This document shows positions 10,803-19,341 of a stretch of DNA of 45,826 bases, piece after piece (position 1 is the stretch's first letter; each line of letters opens with the position of its first letter). A model generated the notes under the pieces. It saw only the letters and a program-made list of their open reading frames with translations, had not been told where the DNA came from and made no database searches. The DNA lies in assembly GCF_001571085.1 (NCBI RefSeq), contig NZ_BCTC01000051.1, positions 1-45,826 on the forward strand, given 5' to 3'. Made by a program: the position numbers and the translations under genes. The stretch is from Azohydromonas lata NBRC 102462. GTDB lineage: Bacteria > Pseudomonadota > Gammaproteobacteria > Burkholderiales > Burkholderiaceae_C.

Positions 10803-10966
10803 TGTTGTTTTCTCAACTTTGTGGCGCTTTTATGATGAAAGCGTGTGGGAAAGGTCGAACTCGTGAAAACCCTCATGGCGATAGCTGTGCGCGTTTCATC
10901 GATACGTCGGGTGGCCTTGCAACACGAGCCTGGCTAACACGGCCTTTGGTCGCATGAGCATTCAAG

Positions 10967-12190
10967 TCACGCAGCGGGCCGGTTGGCTGTCTGCGCTGGT
11001 GGGAGGCTTCGTTCGTGCAGATGCCTGCGGTGCATCCGAAGCACGCAGATCAGGCCAAGCGATGACAACATGGCTGCAACCAGGAACACCGATGGAAAGC
11101 CAAGGCCGGTAGCTACCAATCCCATCAGTGGGCCTGCCATCCCGACTGCAAGATCGAAGAACAGGGAAAGCGTACTCAGCGCTGAAGTTCGACTGGCTTC
11201 CGGAGTGCGTGCCAATGTCTCTACGCCCAGTCCCGGATAGACCCAGGAGACACCAAGACCGGTCAGCATGGCTCCCAGAACCGCTACCGCGGGCACAGGA
11301 GCCAGCCAGATCAGCAGCAGGCCGACGGTCTGGATGGCCATGCAGGCAGACACCACCCGATAGCCTCCGAAGCGCGGGACCACGTTGGGCGTCGAGAGTC
11401 GGGCCACGATGAAAGCGATGCCGAAACCCGTAAGGCAGTAGGCTGCATTGGCCCAACCCAGGCGGTCGAAGTACAGGGCGACGAACGCCGTGAGACTGCC
11501 GAATCCCACTGAACTGCACGCCAAGGCAAGGCCGTTCGGAAGGACGGAGAAAAAGATATTGCCAAACGGCAGCCGCTTTCCCGGTACCAGCGGAGCAGCC
11601 TGCTTGGTCAGCGCGTAGCCCAGTGCGGTGAGGCCCAGCACGGCCAAGGAAAGGCCAATCCCCGCCATACCGAAGTGCTGGTGCACGAGCACACCGACGG
11701 GCGCACCGACGGCCGTACCTCCATAGGAGGCAATTCCGTTCCAGGACATTACACGCGTGGCCTGCGAGGTGCCATGCAGGCCGATGGCCCATGTGCAGCA
11801 CGGCGTGGAAATCAGAGCTGCGGACGCACCCTGGACCGCCCGCGCAGCAAGCAGCAGGCAAAGGCTCAGTGCCGGAGCATTGCTCAGCAACACCGCCAAG
11901 CCGGTAAGCCCTCCGGTCACGACCAGCCCCGTCAGGCCGCACAGCACTGCAGTCTTGGCCCCGAACCGGTCCGCAACGTTTCCAGCCAGTGGCCTGGACA
12001 GCAACGACACGATGTACTGTGTGCCGATCACAACGCCGACAAGCACGGAGCTGAAGCCCAACTCCCTGAGCACGTAGCCCGGCAGCACGGCAAGCGGGAG
12101 TCCGTTGCATACGTACGATGCAAAGTTGAAGCAGACCAGCGCAACGATGGCCACAGCGATCGGACGAGACGTACGCGGTGATTCGCTCAT
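10967..12190 (-). CDS. MFS transporter, YhhS/YfcJ-like
   Basis: A 407-residue major facilitator superfamily transporter with about twelve membrane helices. The cytoplasmic loop after helix 2 reads RPLAGNVADRFGAK, the MFS motif A region, and the second half contains VYPGLGVETLARTPEASR, a pattern of the YhhS/YfcJ group of drug or arabinose-like exporters. Substrate is unknown. I chose the ATG at 12190, with GAAGAG just upstream, over the longer frame opening at 12247, because it starts shortly before helix 1 with a normal charged N-terminus. It shares the minus strand with the receptor gene 164 bases downstream but probably has its own promoter. Confidence 0.88.
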   Translation of the reverse strand: MSESPRTSRPIAVAIVALVCFNFASYVCNGLPLAVLPGYVLRELGFSSVLVGVVIGTQYIVSLLSRPLAGNVADRFGAKTAVLCGLTGLVVTGGLTGLAVLLSNAPALSLCLLLAARAVQGASAALISTPCCTWAIGLHGTSQATRVMSWNGIASYGGTAVGAPVGVLVHQHFGMAGIGLSLAVLGLTALGYALTKQAAPLVPGKRLPFGNIFFSVLPNGLALACSSVGFGSLTAFVALYFDRLGWANAAYCLTGFGIAFIVARLSTPNVVPRFGGYRVVSACMAIQTVGLLLIWLAPVPAVAVLGAMLTGLGVSWVYPGLGVETLARTPEASRTSALSTLSLFFDLAVGMAGPLMGLVATGLGFPSVFLVAAMLSSLGLICVLRMHRRHLHERSLPPAQTANRPAA

Positions 12191-12433
12191 GCACTCTTCA
12201 AGGATGCTGGAAATAAGAGCGGACCGAATCCTGCCGCGCTTTGCCATTGGTGATCGTCAGTGTCAGTGGAGGGCCGGCCAATGGCGGCGGTGTGCGCATT
12301 GCTGCCGGGCACAAGTTGACTTCGCGCCCACGGTAGATGAGCCTGCGCCCAACATGTCCATGCATGCCGAGACACATGCCGCGCAGCATGCCAAGCCCGC
12401 CTGCTCACCAGGAACGTTGGCAGCGTCCATGAT

Positions 12434-12463
12434 AATATAAGACAGTATTGGAAAAAGTGTCTA
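12434..12463 (-). promoter_or_regulatory. Possible sigma-70 promoter for the MFS gene
   Basis: On the minus strand TAGACA (plus 12458-12463) and TATATT (plus 12434-12439) are separated by 18 bases; each matches five of six consensus positions. It lies in a short AT-rich patch that stands out from the GC-rich surroundings and points towards the MFS start about 240 bases away. AGACA/TGTCT arms in the same patch could bind a regulator. The long leader makes the assignment uncertain. Confidence 0.35.
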
Positions 12464-13225
12464 TTAAAGCAAGCCTCTTTCTCGCGTTCTCCATGGCTGA
12501 GTGGCCCGCCTTCCATCACGGGCAGCCAACCTGTAGCAGGCGGTCAGATGGCTTGGCGCCCGTCGTTTCCAGCATGTATTGCCCGCTGGAGTGGGCGGCC
12601 CCAAGAGGGCCCGCGTTCGCTGCCCACGATCGAGCTTGGTAGCCATGTCGCTTGGCTTGCAGGCGGAGCCTGTACTGCAGTTGTTCCCAGGGCCATCGGC
12701 ATCATCCACGTCCGTGAAGCATCGCAGCGGTCAGTCCGGACACCGCGCGCGCAGGCCCTGTGGTCCCAAGCGGCTGCTTGCCGGTTCGGCCTGTACTGCT
12801 CGGGCGAGTCCGCATCGGCCTTCTCGACCAGCCGGGGTAACGCTCGCGAGCCCGTTTTCAAGCCTCTTCGTCGATGGCCCCACGCACAGGCCATCGCACT
12901 GGGCGGAGGGAACTCGCGGCTTGTCGGCCGCGCGACGTGGCTGCCAGATCGATGGCAGTACGTTGGGTCAAGTGGTGCCGACGCTGGCTTGCTGCCATGA
13001 TGAGGTAGCGCTGATTACCGCGTACGGGAACTGCCATAACCTGCACACCGACGCCTGCAACGAGTGGTTTATCGAGATCGGTCGATAGCGGCTGTGAGCA
13101 AGCCATGGCAAGGCGGGGAGCTTGAGCCAGGGCATCTTCGTGACCGTGGCGCACTGTTCACCTTACGCATGAAGTGCCGCCAATACATGCAGTTCTCAAT
13201 TTTTAAAGTAGACGAAAGGAACAAC
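12464..13225. other. Gene-poor gap between MFS gene and 3-hydroxybutyryl-CoA dehydrogenase
   Basis: About 760 bases without a supportable gene. Open frames of 80 to 169 codons exist on both strands but are mutually overlapping and carry no motif or convincing ribosome site. The right end, with AAAGGA just before 13226, is the leader of the dehydrogenase. A decayed gene is possible but I could not identify one. Confidence 0.4.
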
Positions 13226-14077
13226 ATGAAGCTCGAACGCATCGGTGTCATTGGCGCGGGCACCATGGGCAACGGCATCGCGCAGGTGTGCGCCGTGGCC
13301 GGGCTGCAGGTGGTGATGGTGGACATTTCGGACGAGGCGGTGCAGCGCGGCGTGAAGACGCTCGCCGGCAGCCTGGACCGCCTGGTGAAGAAGGAAAAGC
13401 TCACGGCCGCGCAGAAGGATGAGGCGCTGGCCCGCGTGCAGGGCAGCACCGACTACGCCGCGCTCAAGGACGCGCAGATCGTCATCGAGGCCGCCACCGA
13501 GAACCCCGACCTGAAGCTGCGCATCCTGCGCCAGGTCGAGGCCATCGTCGGCGCCGACGCCGTGATCGCTTCCAACACCTCGTCGATCTCGATCACGCAG
13601 CTGGCCGCGGTGCTGGACAAGCCCGAGCGCTGCATCGGCATGCACTTCTTCAACCCGGTGCCGCTGATGGGGCTGCTGGAGCTGATCCGCGGCCTGCAGA
13701 CCTCCGACGAGACGCACGCGCTGGCCGCGGCCTTCGCGCAGGCGGTGGGCAAGACGCCGGTGACGGTGAAGAACAGCCCCGGTTTCGTGGTCAACCGCAT
13801 CCTGTGCCCGATGATCAACGAGGCCATCTTCGTGCTGCAGGAGGGCTTGGCCACGGCCGAGGACATCGACGCGGGCATGAAGCTGGGCTGCAACCACCCC
13901 ATCGGCCCGCTGGCGCTGGCCGACCTGATCGGGCTGGACACCATGCTCAGCATCATGGAGGTGTTCCACGAGGGCTTCGGCGACCCGAAGTACCGTCCCG
14001 CGCTGCTGCTGCGCGAGATGGTCCAGGCCGGCCGCTTGGGTCGAAAGAGCGGACGCGGCTTCTATAGCTACGACTGA
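13226..14077 (+). CDS. 3-hydroxybutyryl-CoA dehydrogenase
   Basis: A 283-residue short-form 3-hydroxyacyl-CoA dehydrogenase of the Hbd/PaaH type, the family's normal length. It interconverts acetoacetyl-CoA and 3-hydroxybutyryl-CoA with NAD(P)H in the cytoplasm. The Rossmann motif GAGTMGNGIAQ lies at residues 10-20. Catalytic and substrate residues are visible as Ser119 in ASNTSSISI, His140 and Glu152 in MHFFNPVPLMGLLE, and the Asn of SPGFVVNRI. The C-terminal dimer domain includes GPLALADLIGLD and ends in KSGRGFYSYD. AAAGGA seven bases before the ATG at 13226 sets the start; the frame opens further upstream but with no relevant sequence. The codon use is very GC-rich and regular compared with the flanking DNA. 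It may work with the thiolase at 357. Confidence 0.94.
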   Translation: MKLERIGVIGAGTMGNGIAQVCAVAGLQVVMVDISDEAVQRGVKTLAGSLDRLVKKEKLTAAQKDEALARVQGSTDYAALKDAQIVIEAATENPDLKLRILRQVEAIVGADAVIASNTSSISITQLAAVLDKPERCIGMHFFNPVPLMGLLELIRGLQTSDETHALAAAFAQAVGKTPVTVKNSPGFVVNRILCPMINEAIFVLQEGLATAEDIDAGMKLGCNHPIGPLALADLIGLDTMLSIMEVFHEGFGDPKYRPALLLREMVQAGRLGRKSGRGFYSYD

Positions 14078-14752
14078 AGGCGTAGCCCGACCGCGCACGG
14101 GTGAAGCGCGTGGTCATGCCATTTCCATGGCACTGCCGAGACACGATGCCCGCGAGTGGTGCTCTACAGGCTCCGCCGTGCCTCGCTCCACGCCGTCCGC
14201 CGCTGCCCGCAGCCGCCGTTGAAGCTGCTGCGGTACACACTGTCAGTCAGGGAACGGAAATGACAATGCATGCTGAAGGAAACTGATCACGACAAGGTTC
14301 GCTTACGTCAAATTAAAAAGTTGCTAAATCAACTTAAGTTGACATAACAGCCATTGACGCAGGACGAATCCATTGAGCCATTCGCACCGCGGCGCCGATG
14401 CTTGACTGATCGGAGTACCGAGAATCTGGCCTCAAGCTGACAGCTGGATGGCAGCCCTTACGATCCGGCCGGGACAGGATTTCCCCAGGCCGTGCGACAG
14501 CGCATCGGATCCAATCCGCAGCAACGTCGCACAGCGCTCGACTGCTGATCCGAACACAAGCACGCTGAGCCCGAACTGCAGCTCGAGCCGGCCACGGCTT
14601 GCGCCGTCAAACAGAGACAGTGCACTGCGCAGCCATCGCGGGCGAGACTACGGTCGCCAGTGCGCACACCTGCTGCGGCCCGTGGCCTGCGCCGAGCGCT
14701 GCCGCCTGCAGCATCAACAGCTGCCTGGAGTGCTGGCTTCCTTGGGCGCTCA
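14078..14752. other. Gap between two convergent genes
   Basis: About 675 bases between convergent stops with no supportable gene. An AT-rich patch around 14310-14350 contains a perfect 14-bp palindrome that looks like an operator, although no gene starts near it. The remainder (14350-14752) has only overlapping short frames. Confidence 0.4.
14329..14342. promoter_or_regulatory. Perfect 14-bp palindrome, possible operator
   Basis: TCAACTTAAGTTGA is its own reverse complement and sits in an AT-rich patch. The size and AT-rich centre resemble operators of MarR- or TetR-type regulators, but no target gene starts nearby on either strand, so it may be an orphan left by gene loss. Confidence 0.35.
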
Positions 14753-15028
14753 TCACGTTCTGGCCAGTGGCCGAGTGGGCCGAGGCCAGCCGGCCCTGTG
14801 AGCCCGCTGCAGGGTTTGCGCAACGAAGTCCTGTTGCGGCGCATCGAGCTCGACGTCGGCGCGAATGGCATCCACCGGGCACTCCGGCACGCACATGGCG
14901 CAGTCGATGCATTCGCTGGGCTCGATGGCCAGCACGTCGGGCCCCTCTAGGAAGCAGCCCATGGGGCACGGCGCCACGCAGGCGGTGTCCTTGCAGCCTA
15001 CACAGGCCTCGGTGACGGCGAAAGTCAT
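14753..15028 (-). CDS. Bacterial-type ferredoxin, FdxA-like
   Basis: A 91-residue ferredoxin with two cluster-binding regions. The first reads EACVGCKDTACVAPCP and the second ECIDCAMCVPECP, which is the 7Fe/8Fe arrangement of the FdxA family, an electron carrier in the cytoplasm. The usual FdxA is about 80-110 residues, so the C-terminal tail here is on the short side. Its ATG overlaps the stop of the upstream membrane-protein gene by four bases (ATGA), so translation is coupled. It is a plausible electron acceptor for the indolepyruvate oxidoreductase at 4374, but the two are not adjacent. Confidence 0.88.
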   Translation of the reverse strand: MTFAVTEACVGCKDTACVAPCPMGCFLEGPDVLAIEPSECIDCAMCVPECPVDAIRADVELDAPQQDFVAQTLQRAHRAGWPRPTRPLART

Positions 15029-15366
15029 GGCAGCCAGTGCGCGAGAAGCGCCAGCAGTACCAGCACCGGCGCCATGCCCACGGCGAACAGTAGTAGAAAT
15101 CGTCCAGCCCAGCAGTAGGCGAACCCCGCCGCAAGTATTGCCATCCCGAGCGTGCGCAGGTCCGCGAGCGTGTTGCTGAAACCGCCCATCCACCGCCAGG
15201 ACACCGTTGTCACGAGCGCCGCTATGGCCAGTGCCAGGGCAACCCGGAAACCTGGAGAACACGCGGTCTGGGCATCCGGTTGGCCTTGCACGACGGCTGC
15301 TTTCGGTAGCACTGGGAAGGTTCGGATTATTTCAGAAAGGCGCTGCAGTGCGTCCATCCTGCGCAT
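15025..15366 (-). CDS. Small membrane protein coupled to the ferredoxin
   Basis: A 113-residue protein I do not recognise. A basic, soluble N-terminus of about 45 residues is followed by two or three membrane segments: about residues 43-58 (VALALAIAALVTTVSW), 68-86 (LRTLGMAILAAGFAYCW) and 88-110 (FLLLFAVGMAPVLVLLALLAHWLP). The start is taken at 15366, with GGGG five bases upstream; an ATG three codons later is possible. The stop overlaps the ferredoxin ATG, so the pair is one transcriptional and translational unit. That suggests a membrane partner for ferredoxin electron transfer, but no cofactor-binding motif is visible. Confidence 0.65.
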   Translation of the reverse strand: MRRMDALQRLSEIIRTFPVLPKAAVVQGQPDAQTACSPGFRVALALAIAALVTTVSWRWMGGFSNTLADLRTLGMAILAAGFAYCWAGRFLLLFAVGMAPVLVLLALLAHWLP

Positions 15367-15533
15367 GCATCCCCTGCCGCAGCTGCAGTGCTGGCACGGC
15401 CGTACAAGCTGGCGCAGTTTGGCCACTCACCTGTCATGCCGGCGGGTTCAGGGCGCAAGGCGGCATCTTGTGCGCGCGTCCTGACGAACGGACCAGCTGA
15501 AATGCCTGCGGGTCCTGTGACACGCTCAAAAGC

Positions 15534-15980
15534 ATGCCAGACACTTTCGATCCCCGGCCGCCGCAGGAGTTGCGTGCCTTCTATGACTGGTTTGCGGCAC
15601 GGTATTGCGCGCCCGGCGTGCGTTTGTCGGGTTTTCGACTGAGGTGGATCGCCTACCGCAGCGAGGAGCTGGATCGGGGCATCGGGCGCGCAGTGCTGGA
15701 CCTGGCCTGGGGCGAGGAGAACGTTACCAGGCAGGTCCAGTTCGTCGCGCGGGCCCTTGAGGAGGTTCAAGGGGCGTGCGCGCTGACGTTTGTGGAGGTC
15801 GGGCTCGGGAGGGTGATGCGGGGCAGCGCCGATGGGCCGCTGGCACCGGTGGTGCTGAAAATCTCGATGTGGCACTCGAACCACCCGTGCGGGCTCCTGG
15901 GCCGCATCGAGCTTGATGCCCAAGGCCGGCCCACGGGCTCGGCACACGCGCCGCTGCCGCTGCTGTGCATGGCCGGCTGA
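15534..15980 (+). CDS. Hypothetical protein
   Basis: A 148-residue soluble protein without a recognised domain. It has a clean start (MPDTFDPRPPQELRAFYDWF), several aromatic clusters and no signal peptide or membrane segment. The amino-acid composition looks like real protein rather than an antisense shadow, for example the balanced VLKISMWHSNHPCGLLGRI segment near the C-terminus. It is alone on the plus strand, divergent from the ferredoxin pair and convergent with the decayed ferredoxin gene. No function can be given. Confidence 0.55.
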   Translation: MPDTFDPRPPQELRAFYDWFAARYCAPGVRLSGFRLRWIAYRSEELDRGIGRAVLDLAWGEENVTRQVQFVARALEEVQGACALTFVEVGLGRVMRGSADGPLAPVVLKISMWHSNHPCGLLGRIELDAQGRPTGSAHAPLPLLCMAG

Positions 15981-16062
15981 GCTCGCGGGTTGACGCCGCC
16001 TCTGGGAGCTTCACGTTGGACGCCAGGCCGCGGCGGTGTGGCCGCGCCTGTACGCACGAGAT

Positions 16063-16349
16063 TCAGCCCCTGAGGTCCATCCATGGCTGCACCAGCACCA
16101 CGTCGGTCTCCGCCTGCGCCACGCAGGGCAAGGTGAAGCCCGCGGCCTGTTCTTCGGGCGAAAGCTTGGGCCACTCGATGCGGTAGCGCACCCGACCCTC
16201 AACAACCCGGGCGACGCACTCGCGGCGGTTGCCGATGCGGCAACCGCTGCGCAGCCGGATGCCCTGCGCCAGCGCTGCCTCCAGCAGCGTCTGGCCTTCT
16301 CCACGACGATGCTGCTGCCAAGCGGTTCGATGCGCAGCGCCCTGCCCAT
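16063..16349 (-). pseudogene. 2Fe-2S ferredoxin, frameshifted and missing a cluster cysteine
   Basis: The frame starting at 16349 encodes the expected beginning of a plant-type ferredoxin (IEPLGSSIVVEK) but runs out of frame near 16296-16300, where one base appears to be missing. The rest continues in the next frame: GQTLLEAALAQGIRLRSGC, then VEGRVRYRIEWP and FTLPCVA, ending at 16063. Besides the frameshift, the cluster motif C-x4-C-x2-C is broken: it reads CRIGNRREC, where the middle cysteine is Arg (CGC where TGC would be expected). Two independent lesions make a sequencing error unlikely as the full explanation. An intact relative would be an electron carrier of about 95 residues. Confidence 0.75.
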
Positions 16350-16432
16350 GTTGCGGCCCGTTCGGGTACCGGCGTACAGCCCGGCATTGGGTCCCAGGTG
16401 CGAGGGCTGTTGGCCCGGCTTGTGCCGGGGAC

Positions 16433-17104
16433 TCAGTGCGCCGGCGCGCTGTCGATGATCTCAACGAGGTCCCAGGCCGGGACGGCTTCAGGCGGGGGCT
16501 GGTCCGTCACCGCGACGCCGATGCTGTGCACGCGCGTCATCAAGCGCAGCTCGCCGATGCCCATGTCCAGGATGAACCGGGTCACCAAGGCACCGGGGAT
16601 GTCTTTCGGATCGAACTCGCACACGGCCGAGCTCGGCACGAAGCTGGTCAGGTCGAAGGTGCCAGGCACTGCTGTGCTGGGCTCGGCCATGAAGCATACC
16701 TTCTGAGCCTGGACTTTCGTGCCGATGACGTTCACCCAGGTCAGATTGCGTGCCATCTCCTTGGGCAGCGGCGGCTCGAAGGCGCAGATCTGGATGCGCG
16801 GCGGCATCGCCGGCGCTGCGGCCACGAGCTCCCGCACTGCCTCGATGCCTTCGGGATCGTTGTCGCAACCGATGACGATGCGCAGGACGGCGCTGTCGCT
16901 GGCCGGCACCGGATCCGCCTCGACTATCAGCAGCGGATCAATGTCGGTGGCGGCGTCGCGCAGCGTCTGCAGGAGCTGCTCGGCTTCCTCACACCCATCA
17001 TCGGTGGTCGACGCGTCCAGCAACGCGCACAGCGCAGCTTGGCCGTCCAGTACCGTTTTCCAAAAGTCGCGAGCCCTGTCCTGGTTCATGGCCTGTTGCC
17101 GCAT
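16433..17104 (-). CDS. Hypothetical protein
   Basis: A 223-residue soluble, acidic protein I do not recognise. The N-terminal half is helical (DFWKTVLDGQAALCALLDA and a Glu/Leu-rich stretch), followed by alternating hydrophobic strands such as AVLRIVIGCDNDPEGI, RIQICAFEPP and LTWVNVIGTKV, suggesting an alpha/beta fold. A second ATG five codons in (17089) is an alternative start. It lies just upstream of the decayed ferredoxin gene on the same strand, 83 bases away, and could once have formed an operon with it. The composition is protein-like and no lesion is visible. Confidence 0.6.
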   Translation of the reverse strand: MRQQAMNQDRARDFWKTVLDGQAALCALLDASTTDDGCEEAEQLLQTLRDAATDIDPLLIVEADPVPASDSAVLRIVIGCDNDPEGIEAVRELVAAAPAMPPRIQICAFEPPLPKEMARNLTWVNVIGTKVQAQKVCFMAEPSTAVPGTFDLTSFVPSSAVCEFDPKDIPGALVTRFILDMGIGELRLMTRVHSIGVAVTDQPPPEAVPAWDLVEIIDSAPAH

Positions 17105-17580
17105 GGGAATGAGTCGGGGCAGCCGGTTGCCTGCCTACAGACGACATGATGCCTGCTGTGGCGTGGCTCTCAAGGCATACCCATGGCATTCGATCCCCGG
17201 CCGCTGCCAAGGGCATGGCGTGGCATCTTGCGACCGGTTCTCGGCGCGGTTTCACGCGCCCGACGGCGGCCTCCAGGCAGGTACGGTGCATTTCCCGGGG
17301 AGTTGCAACAGGGCGTGCGGGGCCCGGGCCATGGCGAGGACACGTAGTAGCTGCGCGTGTACATGGTGCAGCTGCGCAAGAAGAGCGGGCACGATCCGGC
17401 CCGGGTCACATCACCCGGTGACGGAAACCGGCATCGGCTAAGGGTTCGAGCCCTGAGCCGCGGACATCGTCCGGGTACCGGGAAGGACCTCGTGCCGCGA
17501 CAGCGGGCGCGGGAGGACCATGCCTGCACGGGGTTCCAGCGGTATGGAGCCCCACAGGTCCATTTGTCCCCTGCCCTGCC
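17105..17580. other. Gap between hypothetical gene and corA remnant
   Basis: About 475 bases with no supportable gene. It should contain the old corA promoter and leader, but the start region of corA has degraded and no clear promoter can be picked. Confidence 0.35.
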
Positions 17581-18548
17581 CTGCTCATCAACTGCGTCGC
17601 CTACCAGGAAGGCAAGAAGCTCTCCGACATACCGGTCCAGGACATCAGCCAATACGTCAAGAAGCCCGACTGTTTCGTCTGGGTGGCGCTGCGCGATGCC
17701 AGCGACGCCGAGCTCGCCACGATGCAACAGGAATTTGCACTGCACGATCTGGCCGTGGAGGATGCCAGCCGCGGCCACCAGCGTCCCAAGGTTGAGGAGT
17801 ACGGCGACACGCTGTTCGTCGTCGTGCACATGCTGGAGCTCGATGCGCAAGACCAGCTCCATGTGGGCGAGGTGGACGTCTTTGTCGGGCCCAACTTCGT
17901 GCTCACGGTGCGCAACCGCAGCCACCACAGCCTCCTGGGCGTGCGGGCGCGAGCAGAGCGCGAACCGCACCTGCTGCGCCATGGCGCGGGTTTCGTGCTC
18001 TACGCCGTGATGGACGCGGTCGTGGATCGCTACTTCCCCGTCATCGAGTCGCTGGAGACGGAGCTTGAGGCCATCGAGGCCGCCATCTTCGAGGCCGGTG
18101 CAGGACGCCGCAACGTGCAGCAGCTCTACGCGCTCAAGCAGCGCATCACGACCGTCAAGCACGCCGTCACGCCACTGCTGGAGTCCACCGCCAAGCTCTG
18201 GAGCGGACGCGTGCCGGCGGTGTGCGAGGGCAACCGCGAGTACTTCCGCGACATCTACGACCACCTGCAGCGCATCAACGCCAGCCTGGAGTCCCTGCGC
18301 GAGACCATCGGCACGGCCATCCAGGTGAACCTGTCCATGGTCACCATCGAGGAGTCGGAAATCACCAAGCGCCTGGCCGCCTGGGCCGGCATCTTTGCCG
18401 CCGCCACGGCCTTCGCCGGCGTCTGGGGCATGAACTTCGAGCACATGCCGACCTGAGGTGGACATACGGCTATCCGGTGGCGCTGGGCGCCATCGTGCTC
18501 ACCTGCGTGCTGCTGTACCGCCGTTTCAGGCGTGTGGGCTGGCTGTGA
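17581..18548 (+). pseudogene. corA: CorA-type magnesium/cobalt transporter, decayed
   Basis: The protein is recognisably CorA: cytoplasmic domain from LINCVAYQEGKKLSDI, the long stalk helix, first membrane helix and the signature GMN in GVWGMNFEHMP. Two lesions are visible. The family start would be ATG-CTC-ATC-AAC, but position 17581 reads CTG and no in-frame ATG occurs until 17683, which would drop about 34 residues. Near 18450-18455 one base is missing, so the frame stops at 18456 straight after GMNFEHMPT. The second membrane helix (YPVALGAIVLTCVLLYRRF, ending GWL) continues in the next frame to 18548. Without that helix the pore cannot form normally. A truncated product from 17683 to 18456 is still open. 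Confidence 0.8.
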
Positions 18549-18554
18549 AAGGCA

Positions 18555-19029
18555 CCGCGTGGCCCGCACCACCTGCGACGGCGGCAGCGAGGCACCCGTC
18601 GTGACGTGCGCCTGCATCAGGTCCAGCGCGCGCAGGCTGTAGACGTGCAGCGGACCGGCATGTGCAGATACAGGACCACGGGCGTGTCGAAGCGGGTGCC
18701 ATCCATCACATCGAAATGGCGCATGCGGCTGACCGGCTCGCGCGCGGCGCTGAAGGCGTGTACGGACGCGAGATTTGATTCACCGGCAGCAGCGCATCAG
18801 TGTCAGCGTGCAGGATCACGGTGGGCTTGCCGCGCAGGTCGCCGGCCATATGCAGCTCGCCCATGCCCGCCAGCGCGCGCCGGCCCAGCGCCATCCCGGT
18901 GGCCACGGGTGTGGCCGTGCCGACAGCGGTGCGCGGCCCCGCCGTCCGGGCCGGCGGTGAGCAGCGTGAGGGTTGAAAGCTGGCACGCTGCGGACGTGGC
19001 TGGTCAACAGGCCGCGAATCTGTCTCCAT
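18555..19029 (-). pseudogene. 3-hydroxybutyrate oligomer hydrolase, C-terminal remnant
   Basis: Only about the last 150 codons remain of a protein normally near 700 residues. One frame gives the segment LRGKPTVILHADTDALLPVN followed by QISRPY, which matches the conserved C-terminal region GRPAVIVHGRSDGLLPVNHTSRPY of D-3-hydroxybutyrate oligomer hydrolases as I recall it. After a break near 18700 the match resumes in another frame as PLHVYSLRALDLMQAH and GASLPPSQVV. The catalytic serine region and signal peptide are absent. This enzyme degrades products of polyhydroxybutyrate breakdown, so the remnant marks loss of part of that pathway. Confidence 0.65.
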
Positions 19030-19341
19030 CGACGGGCTGGTACCCTTAAGGAGCTCAGGCCTGCGACTTCCTCAATCGCGCAAATGCACTATCCGCCGCT
19101 GCATTGCGACGGGCAAGACGCGGCTGACGCAGTCCGTCAGGCAGGGCAATACGGGATAGTCCTAGCAAGGCCGAAACCACGGCCTGGCGGGAAAAACCCA
19201 TTGCTACCGAATGGCCCAAGGTCCACGATCAATGGCATCAGACGGCACAGCATCGCCGGCTTCTTTCCCCAGGGGAAGATATCTGGTCAACAGCCGACTG
19301 CGGTCCGCACGCCCGCTTTCAGCCGATGCGGGCGCCTATAC
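19030..19341. other. Junction gap between decayed core genes and the conjugation island
   Basis: About 310 bases with no gene. It separates the hydrolase remnant from the island regulator and is where an integration boundary might lie, but I see no tRNA gene and no obvious direct repeat to the right part of the window. Confidence 0.3.

Noticed and set aside
10962-12194. A 410-codon frame in another register of the MFS gene
   Set aside because: Same strand, shifted frame, Arg/Cys-rich and without membrane helices; the overlapping frame has the MFS features.
17430-17460. GGGTTCGAGCCC-like segment resembling a tRNA T-arm
   Set aside because: The stem is not a regular 5-bp stem with a 7-base loop and no acceptor or anticodon arm can be drawn around it.
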